DNA from: JBHEMK01 sp046262635
Lineage (GTDB): Bacteria > Actinomycetota > Thermoleophilia > Gaiellales > Gaiellaceae
Assembly: GCA_046262635.1 (NCBI GenBank)
Contig: JBHEMK010000036.1
Span: 1 to 37,600, forward strand
Direction of reading: 5' to 3'
Length of the DNA: 37,600 bases
The notes under the pieces were generated by a model, which did not search any database, was not told where the DNA came from, and was given only the letters and a program-made list of their open reading frames with translations. The position numbers were made by a program, and so were the translations under genes. This document shows positions 29,370 to 37,081 of the stretch, piece by piece (the stretch's first letter is position 1; each line of letters opens with the position of its first letter).

Positions 29370-31916
29370 GTGCGCACGTCAGCCGAGCTGCGCGAGGGCT
29401 TCCTCTCCTTCTTCGAGTCGAAGGAGCACCGCCGCATGCCGTCGGGCTCGACCATACCTCCGCCGGAGGACCGCTCGACGCTCTTCACCGTCGCAGGCAT
29501 GCAGCCGCTCCAGCCGTACTTCCTCGGCCGGAAGGAGCCACCGGCGCCGCGCGTCACGACCGCTCAGAAGGTGATGCGGGCGGGCGGCAAGCACAACGAC
29601 CTCGACGACGTCGGGCGCACCGAGCGTCACGCCTCCTTCTTCGAGATGCTCGGCAACTTCTCGTTCGGCGACTACTTCAAGGACGGGGCGATCGACCTCG
29701 CCTGGGAATTCGTCACCCAGCGGATGAGGTTCGACCCGGGCACGCTCTGGGCGACGGTCTTCGCCGGCGACGCGGAGCTCGGCCTCGGCGAGGACGAGGT
29801 TGCCGTCGCCGGCTGGGAGCGCGTTGGTATCCCGCGGGAGCGGATCGTCGGGCTGCCACGCTCGGAGAACTTCTGGCAGGCAGCCGAGACCGGGCCTTGC
29901 GGCCCGTGCTCGGAGATGTACCTGGACCGCGGTGAGGAGCGCGGCTGTGGCGGGCCCGAGTGCGCGCCCGGCTGTGACTGCGAGCGGTTCCTCGAGTTCT
30001 GGAACCTCGTCTTCATGGAGTTCGACCTCGCCGGCGACGGTTCGCTCAGCCCCTTGCCGAAGCAGAACATCGACACCGGGCTCGGGCTCGAGCGTGGCGC
30101 GATGCTGCTCCAGGGTGTCGAGTCGATCTTCGACACCGACGGCTACAGGCTGATCATGGACTGGGTCGAGGGTGAGAGCGGCCTCGCCTACGGCTCCTCC
30201 GACGAGGCGACGAAGGCTCACCGCGTCCTCGCCGATCACGGCCGTGCGATGACCTTCCTCATCGCCGACGGGATCGCGCCCGGAAACGAGGGGCGCGGCT
30301 ACGTGTTGCGCCGGGTGATTCGGCGCGCGGTGCAGCACGGCTCCCGCATCGGCCTCGGCACCCCGTTCCTCGCGCGGCTCTCGGACGTCGTGATCGAGCA
30401 GATGCGTGAGGCCTACCCGGAGCTCGAGCGGAACCGCACCGAGATCCACCGTGTCCTTACCGACGAGGAGCACCGCTTCGCCGAGACGCTACAGCGCGGA
30501 ATTCGTCTGTTCGAGGAGATCGCGGCCAGGGGCGCCCGGATCAGCGGCGAGGAAGCCTTCCGGCTGCACGACACCTACGGCTTCCCCCTCGAGTTGACCC
30601 GCGAGCTCGCCGAGGACCGCGGCCTCGGCGTCAACGAGGGGGAGTTCACGCGGCTGATGGAGGAGCAGCGGGAGCGCTCGCGCGCGGCAGGCGACAGCCA
30701 TGAGCAGCTGGCGGCTGGGTTCGCGAAGGCGGCCGGATTCCGCAGCGAGTTCGTCGGCTATGAGCAGACGGACGTGCTGACCCAGATCGGCGCGCTCCAG
30801 CCGGTCGAGGACGGCCTGTTCCTCGTCAAGCTCCGCGAGTCGCCGTTTTACCCGTCCGGGGGCGGCCAGGTGACCGACCTGGGCACGATCGAGGCCGAGG
30901 ATGGGCGCCGGGCTGAGCTGCGCAACGCCTTCCGCTTCGAGCACGATCAGGCACTGTTGTTCGAGGGCGACGACTTCAATCGGGGCGATCGCGTGCGGGC
31001 GATCGTGCCGTGGGCGGTCCGCTTCCCGACGATGGCGAACCACACGGCGACGCACGTGCTCCACCAGGTGCTGCGAGAGGTGCTCGGCGCCCACGTCCGC
31101 CAGGCGGGCTCGGCCGTGCGTCCCGACAAGCTGCGGTTCGACTTCACGCACGGCCAGGGCCTCCCGCCCGAGGAGCGCGACGAGATCGAGCGCCGCGTCA
31201 ACGAGCGGATCTTCCGAAACCGCCCGGTGACGATCTTCGAGACGCCGGTCGAGGAGGCGAGAAGGCTCGGCGCGACGATGCTCTTCGGGGAGAAGTACGG
31301 CGACGTTGTCCGCGTCGTCGACATCGACGGCTGGTCGGTCGAGCTCTGCGGCGGCACCCACGTGCGCTCGACCGGCGAGATCGGGCCGTTCGTGATCCTG
31401 TCCGAGGGTTCGGTCGGCTCCGGCGCGCGCCGGATTGAGGCGGTTACCTCCGGTGAGGCCTACGCGCTCCTCCGGGAACGGAGCCGGGAGGCGGACGAGC
31501 TGCGGGCGCAGCTTGCCCTGGTGCGCAGAGAGAAGCGGTCCGCCCCGACGGCCGCGAGCGTGGATGTCCAGCCGGAGGTGAGGACGGTGAACGGCGTCAG
31601 CGTGATTGCCCAGAGCGTCGAGGGTCTCGACGCCGACGCGCTGCTCGACCTCTCCGATCGGTTCAAGCAACGCGAGGCACCGGCAGCCGTCGTCCTCGGG
31701 ACGCGCGCAAACGGCAAGGTCCACCTCGTAGCCAACTTCGACGATTCCGTTGCGGGGAAGATCAGCGCCTCCGAGGTGGTGCGGAAGGCCGCCGCGCTCG
31801 TCGGCGGCGGCGGGGGCGGCCGACCGGCGATGGCCCGTGCCGGTGGCAGCGATCCGGAGAAGCTGCCCGAGGCGCTCGGCGAGGCGGAGCGGCTGATCGT
31901 GGAGGCCCTCTCCTGA
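29370..31916 (+). CDS. alaS: Alanyl-tRNA synthetase
   Basis: 848 residues from GTG 29370; the N-terminus RTSAELREGFLSFFESKEH is canonical and a longer reading crosses the divergent gene. Catalytic core: TLFTVAGMQPLQPYF, VGRTERHASFFEMLGNFSFG and the WNLVFMEF region. The editing domain has the zinc-type motifs NHTATHVLH and LCGGTHVRSTGEIG. The C-Ala domain ends with a glycine-rich VGGGGGGRPAMARAGG. It is the first gene of a tight operon with ruvX, mltG and aro genes. Confidence 0.97.
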   Translation: MRTSAELREGFLSFFESKEHRRMPSGSTIPPPEDRSTLFTVAGMQPLQPYFLGRKEPPAPRVTTAQKVMRAGGKHNDLDDVGRTERHASFFEMLGNFSFGDYFKDGAIDLAWEFVTQRMRFDPGTLWATVFAGDAELGLGEDEVAVAGWERVGIPRERIVGLPRSENFWQAAETGPCGPCSEMYLDRGEERGCGGPECAPGCDCERFLEFWNLVFMEFDLAGDGSLSPLPKQNIDTGLGLERGAMLLQGVESIFDTDGYRLIMDWVEGESGLAYGSSDEATKAHRVLADHGRAMTFLIADGIAPGNEGRGYVLRRVIRRAVQHGSRIGLGTPFLARLSDVVIEQMREAYPELERNRTEIHRVLTDEEHRFAETLQRGIRLFEEIAARGARISGEEAFRLHDTYGFPLELTRELAEDRGLGVNEGEFTRLMEEQRERSRAAGDSHEQLAAGFAKAAGFRSEFVGYEQTDVLTQIGALQPVEDGLFLVKLRESPFYPSGGGQVTDLGTIEAEDGRRAELRNAFRFEHDQALLFEGDDFNRGDRVRAIVPWAVRFPTMANHTATHVLHQVLREVLGAHVRQAGSAVRPDKLRFDFTHGQGLPPEERDEIERRVNERIFRNRPVTIFETPVEEARRLGATMLFGEKYGDVVRVVDIDGWSVELCGGTHVRSTGEIGPFVILSEGSVGSGARRIEAVTSGEAYALLRERSREADELRAQLALVRREKRSAPTAASVDVQPEVRTVNGVSVIAQSVEGLDADALLDLSDRFKQREAPAAVVLGTRANGKVHLVANFDDSVAGKISASEVVRKAAALVGGGGGGRPAMARAGGSDPEKLPEALGEAERLIVEALS

Positions 31917-31918
31917 AG

Positions 31919-32308
31919 GTGATGGCTCTCGACTACGGCTCCGCCCGCACGGGCGTCGCCGTCTCCGACCCGACCGGCACGCTCGCCCGGCCACTCTGCG
32001 TGGTCGAACGGGCCGCGGAGGGCGCCGGGCTCGACCGGCTCGCAGAACTCGTGGTCGCGGAGACCGCCGAGCGGGTGGTCGTTGGGATGCCGCTGACGAT
32101 GCGCGGCGACCGGGGCGACCAAGCTGTCGAGACCGAACGCTTCGTCAACCTCCTGGTCGCGCGGCTCGGCGTCCCCGTCGAGACCTACGACGAGCGGTTC
32201 ACGACCGATCTCGCGCAGCGCACGCCGTCCGAGGCGCCGCTCGACGCGAGCGCCGCCGCCCACCTGCTGTCCAGCTATCTCGCATGGTCGAGCGCCGCCC
32301 GGGCGTGA
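31919..32308 (+). CDS. ruvX: RuvX/YqgF-type Holliday junction resolvase-like nuclease
   Basis: 129 residues from GTG 31919 (followed directly by ATG 31922). RNase H-like fold with ALDYGSARTGVAVSD (first acidic residue), VVVGMPLTMRGDRG, VPVETYDERFTT and LDASAAAHLLSSYL (last acidic residue). The family is linked to 16S rRNA 5' processing and possibly recombination intermediates. The alaS-ruvX-mltG order is widely conserved. The start lies 2 nt after the alaS stop, and its own stop overlaps the next ATG. Confidence 0.9.
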   Translation: MMALDYGSARTGVAVSDPTGTLARPLCVVERAAEGAGLDRLAELVVAETAERVVVGMPLTMRGDRGDQAVETERFVNLLVARLGVPVETYDERFTTDLAQRTPSEAPLDASAAAHLLSSYLAWSSAARA

Positions 32309-33204
32309 TGCCGCCGCGGCCGGGGCCGCCGCCTGGGCGGCCCCCGCGCGAGGGGGTTGTCCTGCGGCGGCTCCTGGCGCTCGCGGCGGTGCTCGCGGTG
32401 CTCGGTGCGGGCGTGTGGCTCGCCTATACCGCAACTCGCGGCACGACCACGGCGGCGCCGCCGCCGGCGACCACCTTGGTCACGCCGAAGCCGTTCCGGG
32501 TGATCTTCCCGGAGGGCTTCACCCGTCGCCAGATGGCAGAGAGGGTCACCGCCGTCGCGAAGATCGCCCGTCGCAAAAGTGGGGTGGCGCCGCGCATCTC
32601 GGGCAAGACGTACCTCCGTGTCACGGGCAAGCGGCGCATCGGCGGCTTCGGCACCAGGCTGCGGCCGCTCGAGGGCTTCCTCTTCCCGGCCACCTACGAC
32701 TTCACTGCGAAGACGGTCTCCCGGCAGCTCGTCAAGGCCCAGCTCGATGCGTTCAGGGAAAACTGGTCCCAGCTCGACCTGCGCTATGCCAAGAGCAAGA
32801 ACCTGACGCCGTACGACGTGCTGACCATCGCCTCGATGGTCGAGAAGGAGACACTCGCCCCGGACGAGCGCCGCGAGGTCGCCGCCGTGATCTACAACCG
32901 GCTGCACGCGCGGATGCCGCTCGGGATCGACGCCACCCTTCGCTACGGGCTGAACATCCCGCCCACGCGGTCGATTCTCCAGTCGCAGCTCGCGAGCGAC
33001 AATCCGTATAACACCCGCAAACTGGTCGGCCTGCCACCCACCCCGATCGCGAACCCTGGGCTCGCGTCGATGCAGGCGGCGGTGCACCCCGCGAAGGTCG
33101 ACTACCTCTTCTTCGTCCGCAAGCCCGACCGGGTGCACCACTACTTCACGTCGAGCTACCAGGCCTTCACGAACTACGAGCGGGCCCACGGCTACATCCC
33201 CTGA
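32308..33204 (+). CDS. mltG: Endolytic murein transglycosylase MltG
   Basis: 298 residues from ATG 32308 (TGATG overlap with ruvX); an in-frame ATG at 32284 is an alternative. A Pro/Arg-rich cytoplasmic start and one membrane helix (LLALAAVLAVLGAGVWLAYT) precede a YceG domain. It holds RPLEGFLFPATYDF, the catalytic Glu in TIASMVEKETL, VIYNRLHARMPLGIDATLRY, NPYNTRKLVGLPPTPIANPG and the closing VDYLFFVRKPD. It cleaves nascent glycan strands at the membrane. The final codons are ATC CCC TGA; the aroE frame begins at that stop, shifted by +1. Confidence 0.94.
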   Translation: MPPRPGPPPGRPPREGVVLRRLLALAAVLAVLGAGVWLAYTATRGTTTAAPPPATTLVTPKPFRVIFPEGFTRRQMAERVTAVAKIARRKSGVAPRISGKTYLRVTGKRRIGGFGTRLRPLEGFLFPATYDFTAKTVSRQLVKAQLDAFRENWSQLDLRYAKSKNLTPYDVLTIASMVEKETLAPDERREVAAVIYNRLHARMPLGIDATLRYGLNIPPTRSILQSQLASDNPYNTRKLVGLPPTPIANPGLASMQAAVHPAKVDYLFFVRKPDRVHHYFTSSYQAFTNYERAHGYIP

Positions 33205-33892
33205 GACGCGGCTCGTCGCGCTGCTCGGGCACCCGGTCGCACACTCGCTCTCGCCCCGGATGCAGAACGCTGCCTTCGCGGCGCGCGGACTCGACTGGGC
33301 CTACATCGCCTGCGATGTCGAGCCGGAACGTCTGGCGGACGCGCTGCTGGGGCTCGCCTCGCTCGGCTTCGCCGGCGCCAACGTGACGATCCCGCACAAG
33401 CAGGCGGCCGCTGGGCTCTGCGACGAGGCCGAGGGCGACTCGGTCAACACGCTCGTCTTCGAGAGCGGGCGTCTTTCCGGGTTCAGCACCGACCGCGAGA
33501 TCGTCGCCGGCATCCAGAGCGAACGCGTCGCGCTGATCGGTACGGGCGGCGCGGCGACCGCGCTCCTGCCGGCGCTGCAGGGACAGATCCGCGTGTTTTC
33601 CCGGTCGGGCGAGTGGCCCCCGGACGCGACGGGCTGCGATCTGATCGTCAACGCCACGCCTGTGCGGGACGAGCTCATCGTCGAGCCGCGGGCCGGACAG
33701 CTCGTCGTCGACCTCGCCTACAACCGCGACGGAAGGCCGACCGCCCTCGTCGCGGCGGCCACAACCGCCGGCTGCACAGTCGTGGATGGCTTCGAGGCGC
33801 TGGTGCGGCAGGGCGCCGCGTCGTTCGAGCGCTGGACGGGCGTCAGCGCGCCGCTCGCCGTCATGCGCGCAGCACTACGCTTGCCGGCGTGA
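33203..33892 (+). CDS. aroE: Shikimate dehydrogenase, without a standard start codon
   Basis: The frame encodes TRLVALLGHPVAHSLSP (first strand and the shikimate-binding Ser pair), NVTIPHKQAA with the catalytic Lys, GFSTDREIVAGI (usual TDG.G with the Asp kept), the NADP loop ALIGTGGAATALLPAL, and VDGFEALVRQGAASFERWTG. No ATG, GTG or TTG occurs in this frame from 32807 to 33259; ATG 33260 would delete the essential N-terminus. The coding sequence seems to begin at 33203, inside the mltG stop. Options are +1 frameshifting at CCC-TGA (giving an MltG-AroE fusion), a rare CTG (33221) or ACG (33206) start, or a sequence error. About 229 residues, short for the family. Confidence 0.85.
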   Translation, partial: ETRLVALLGHPVAHSLSPRMQNAAFAARGLDWAYIACDVEPERLADALLGLASLGFAGANVTIPHKQAAAGLCDEAEGDSVNTLVFESGRLSGFSTDREIVAGIQSERVALIGTGGAATALLPALQGQIRVFSRSGEWPPDATGCDLIVNATPVRDELIVEPRAGQLVVDLAYNRDGRPTALVAAATTAGCTVVDGFEALVRQGAASFERWTGVSAPLAVMRAALRLPA

Positions 33893-34968
33893 CCCTGAGC
33901 CTCGTCACCGCGGGGGAGTCGCACGGGCCCGCGCTCGTCGCGATCGTGAGCGGACTTCCGGCCGGGCTCGTCCTCGACCGAGAGGCGATCGACGCCGACC
34001 TTAGCCGCCGCCAGCAGGGCTACGGGCGCAGCCCCCGCCAGTCGATCGAGACGGACACGGTCGAGGTGCTCGCCGGACTCCGGCACGGCCGCACCCTGGG
34101 GACGCCGCTCGCGCTCGTCGTCCGCAACCGTGACCACGCGAACTGGGAGTGGGGGATGAACCCGTGGCCGCCGCATGGTGAGCCGCAGGGGAAGGGCTCG
34201 AAGCCCGTCACACTGCCCCGGCCCGGCCACGCCGACCTCGCCGGCTCGCAGAAGTACGGTCTCGCGGATGTGCGCGACGCGCTCGAGCGGGCGAGTGCCA
34301 GGCACACGGCCGTGGTCGTCGCGGCCGGCGCGTGTGCCAAGGCGCTTCTGCAGGAGATCGGCATCGAGGTGGCCGGCTCCGTCGTCACCAGCGACCTCGA
34401 GGCGCGCATCGACGCTGCGCGCGCGGAGCGGGACACCGTCGGCGGCGTGATCGAGGTGCGCGCCCGCGACGTCCCGCCCGGGCTCGGCTCGTATGCCTCG
34501 AAGAGCGACCGGCTCGACGGCCGCCTGGGCGCCGCGCTGATGAGCATCCAGGCGGTCAAGGGCGTCGAGATCGGCGAGGGCTTCGCGCTGGCCGGTCGGC
34601 GAGGATCCGAGGCCCACGATGAGATCATCCGGGACGAGCGGGGGATCCATCGGGGGACGAACCACGCCGGGGGGATCGAGGCCGGCGTCTCCAACGGAGA
34701 GGAGATCGTGGTTCGCGCGGCGATGAAGCCCCTGCCGACGCTGATGAAGCCACTTGCGTCGGTCGACCTTGCCACGGGCGAGCCGGCCCAGGCGCTCGTC
34801 GAGCGCAGCGACGTTGCCGCCGTCGAGGCGCTCGCGGTCGTGGCGGAGGCGTCGGTCGCCTTCGAGCTCGCACGAGTCGCCCGCGAGAAGTTCGGCGGCG
34901 ACGCGGTCGGCGACTTCGTTTCGGCTTGGCGCGCCTATCTCGGCCGGATCGCGCGTGGGTCGGGCTAG
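33889..34968 (+). CDS. aroC: Chorismate synthase
   Basis: 359 residues from GTG 33889 (GTGA overlap with aroE). It converts 5-enolpyruvylshikimate-3-phosphate to chorismate with reduced FMN. Motifs: LVTAGESHGPALV at the start, RRQQGYGRSPRQSIETD, RPGHADLAGSQKYG with DALERASARHTA, and GIHRGTNHAGGIEAGVSNGE with AAMKPLPTLMKPL. Length and motif order are normal. Confidence 0.97.
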   Translation: MTLSLVTAGESHGPALVAIVSGLPAGLVLDREAIDADLSRRQQGYGRSPRQSIETDTVEVLAGLRHGRTLGTPLALVVRNRDHANWEWGMNPWPPHGEPQGKGSKPVTLPRPGHADLAGSQKYGLADVRDALERASARHTAVVVAAGACAKALLQEIGIEVAGSVVTSDLEARIDAARAERDTVGGVIEVRARDVPPGLGSYASKSDRLDGRLGAALMSIQAVKGVEIGEGFALAGRRGSEAHDEIIRDERGIHRGTNHAGGIEAGVSNGEEIVVRAAMKPLPTLMKPLASVDLATGEPAQALVERSDVAAVEALAVVAEASVAFELARVAREKFGGDAVGDFVSAWRAYLGRIARGSG

Positions 34969-35237
34969 CCGAGACCGGCGGGTCGCGGCCGGCCGGGGTC
35001 CGACTTTCGGATCGACCTCCGCGAGCCTGGCGGGCAAGTCGCCGTCCGCGTGGGGTCGAAGCCCTCCTCGATCGTCGCGAGCGTCTCAGGCGCGGTCGCC
35101 TCGGCCCGCGGGGCCACCCCGCGATCCTCCGGGCGCGGCTGATGGAGAGTTCGGTGGCGAGCTTGGGCCAACGGGCCCTCGCGGCCCCCGGCTCTCCAGC
35201 GCTCGATCTGTCCGTCCATGAGCGAGGATTGTCAGCG
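34969..35237. other. 269-nt spacer between aroC and the aroK-aroB fusion
   Basis: It breaks an otherwise overlapping operon. The aroKB frame is open across it but without recognised domains; an upstream ATG at 35147 (reading MESSVASLGQRALAAPGS) is possible. No hairpin terminator or clear promoter is visible. It may be a remnant of a lost gene or a long leader for aroKB. Confidence 0.35.
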
Positions 35238-36638
35238 ATGGACCGCCACGTCGCGATTGCCGGGTTCATGGGCGCGGGGAAGACCACCGTCGGGGAGGAG
35301 GCCGCTGCCCGCCTGGGCCGCCCGTTCGTCGACGTTGACCGCGAGCTCGAGCTGCGTGCCGGAGCGACGGTGGCCGAGCTTTTCGGCGACTCTGGCGAGG
35401 CGCACTTCCGCGCGATCGAGGAGGAGCTCGTGGTCGAGCTGCTGGCAGACGCACGGCCGGCCGTTCTGGCCCTCGGCGGCGGCGCCGTCCTGTCGCCTGC
35501 AGCCCGGGCTGCCCTGCGGGAGCAGGCGGTCACGGTGGTGGTCGAGATCGATCCCGAGTCGGCCTGGTCGCGCGTCGAGGGTGCGGGGCGACCGCTCGCC
35601 AGGAGCAAGGAGGACTTCCTGGCGCTGTACGAGGCGCGCCGGCCGGTCTACGCGGAGGTCGCCGACGAAGTGGTGCGGGACGTCGATGACGTGGTCCTGG
35701 CCGCGGCCGGAGTCCACGTGGAGCGGGGCGGCCTCGCCCGCATCGGCGAGCTCGTCCCGGGGAGCGGGCCGGCCGCGCTCGTCTTCGATGCGCATGTCGC
35801 CGGGATCCACGGCGCCGACGCCCAGCTCGCGCTCGGGCCACGGCTCGCGTCCGTGCACGAGCTTCCCGTCGGCGAGGAGGCGAAGACCATCGCAGCCGTT
35901 GAGCGGCTCTGGAACGGGCTCAAGATCGATCGCAGAGGCGTGCTCGTCGCCCTCGGCGGCGGCTGCACCACCGATGCTGCCGGCTTCGTCGCCGCCACGT
36001 ATCTGCGAGGAATCGATTGGATCCCGGTCCCGACGACCCTCGTCGGCCAGGTCGACGCGGCGATCGGAGGCAAGACCGCGATCGACCTCGTCGCCGGCAA
36101 GAACCTGGTCGGCGCCTTCCACTGGCCCGCGCGAGTCGTCGTCGACCCGGCGCTGCTCGCGACCCTCCCCGAGCGGGAGCGACGGGAGGGGATGGCAGAG
36201 GTGGTCAAGACCGGCCTGCTTGCGGGCGAGCCGCTCTGGGAGCTGCCCGAGCACGAGCTCGTCCGCCGCTGCGCCGCCTTCAAGGCGGCCGTTTGCCTGC
36301 GCGACCCGCTCGAGCGGGGCGAGCGGGCCATCCTCAATCTCGGCCACACCTTTGCGCATGCGCTCGAGGCTGGCGGCGGCTACGAGGCGGTCACGCACGG
36401 GCGGGCGGTAGCACTGGGGCTGCTCGCGGCCCTCCGCCTCTCGGGGCGGCCGACGGATCTGGTCATGGATCTTCTCGACCCGAAGCCGGTGCGCGTCGAC
36501 CGTGACCGGGCCTGGGCGGCGCTCGGCCGCGACAAGAAGCACGGCCTCGTCCTGCTCGGTGACGACGGCCCGGTGTGGGATGTCGAGGTCGCCGAGACTG
36601 AGGTTCGCCGGGAGCTCGACCGCCTGATCGCGGGATAG
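35238..36638 (+). CDS. aroKB: Bifunctional shikimate kinase / 3-dehydroquinate synthase fusion
   Basis: 466 residues from ATG 35238, preceded by GAGG. Residues 1 to about 165 are shikimate kinase: P-loop AIAGFMGAGKTTVGEEAA, FVDVDRELELRAG and VLALGGGAVLSP. Residues about 170-466 are 3-dehydroquinate synthase: LPVGEEAKTI, VALGGGCTTDAAGFVAATYL, PTTLVGQVDAAIGGKTAID, EGMAEVVKTG and NLGHTFAHALEAGGGYEAV with the zinc His. The usual HGEAVA.G is HGRAVALG here. The DHQS part is slightly short at its N-terminus. The fusion joins steps two and five of the shikimate pathway; a similar AroKB fusion exists in Thermotoga. Confidence 0.94.
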   Translation: MDRHVAIAGFMGAGKTTVGEEAAARLGRPFVDVDRELELRAGATVAELFGDSGEAHFRAIEEELVVELLADARPAVLALGGGAVLSPAARAALREQAVTVVVEIDPESAWSRVEGAGRPLARSKEDFLALYEARRPVYAEVADEVVRDVDDVVLAAAGVHVERGGLARIGELVPGSGPAALVFDAHVAGIHGADAQLALGPRLASVHELPVGEEAKTIAAVERLWNGLKIDRRGVLVALGGGCTTDAAGFVAATYLRGIDWIPVPTTLVGQVDAAIGGKTAIDLVAGKNLVGAFHWPARVVVDPALLATLPERERREGMAEVVKTGLLAGEPLWELPEHELVRRCAAFKAAVCLRDPLERGERAILNLGHTFAHALEAGGGYEAVTHGRAVALGLLAALRLSGRPTDLVMDLLDPKPVRVDRDRAWAALGRDKKHGLVLLGDDGPVWDVEVAETEVRRELDRLIAG

Positions 36639-36649
36639 AGTTCGGGCCC

Positions 36650-37081
36650 GTGCGGGTCACCGTCCTCAACGGGGTCAACCTGGACGTCCTCGGACGCCGC
36701 GACCCCGAGCTCTACGGCGGGCTGTCGCTCGTGGAGCTCGAGAGCCGGATCTACGAGTGGGCCAAGGCGCTCGGGCTGACGGCGCAGTGCCGGCAGACGA
36801 ACTACGAGGGCGAGTACGTCAAGTGGTGCCACGACGCGATCGATAGCGCCGATGGTGTGATCATCAACCCGGGCGCCTGGTCGCACTACTCCTATGCGAT
36901 CCGCGATGCGATCGAGCTGATCCCGGTTCCGGTCGTCGAGGTGCACCTCTCGAACATCGACAAGCGGGAGGAGTGGCGGCGAAACTCGGTCGTCGCGGAG
37001 CTCGCCGCGCACCGCGTCATCGGCAAGGGCGCCGGGGGCTACCGGGAGGCTCTCGCCTTTCTGAACGAGCGGCTGACGTGA
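36650..37081 (+). CDS. aroQ: 3-dehydroquinate dehydratase, type II
   Basis: 143 residues from GTG 36650; TAGAGT lies 8 nt upstream. It dehydrates 3-dehydroquinate to 3-dehydroshikimate. Motifs: VTVLNGVNLDVLGRRDPELY (flexible active-site loop), CRQTNYEGEYVKWCHDAI, VIINPGAWSHYSYAIRDAI with the catalytic His, and VVEVHLSNIDKREEWRRNSV. Tyr replaces the more usual His/Ser in QTN-x-EGE. The stop overlaps the next GTG. Confidence 0.95.
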   Translation: MRVTVLNGVNLDVLGRRDPELYGGLSLVELESRIYEWAKALGLTAQCRQTNYEGEYVKWCHDAIDSADGVIINPGAWSHYSYAIRDAIELIPVPVVEVHLSNIDKREEWRRNSVVAELAAHRVIGKGAGGYREALAFLNERLT

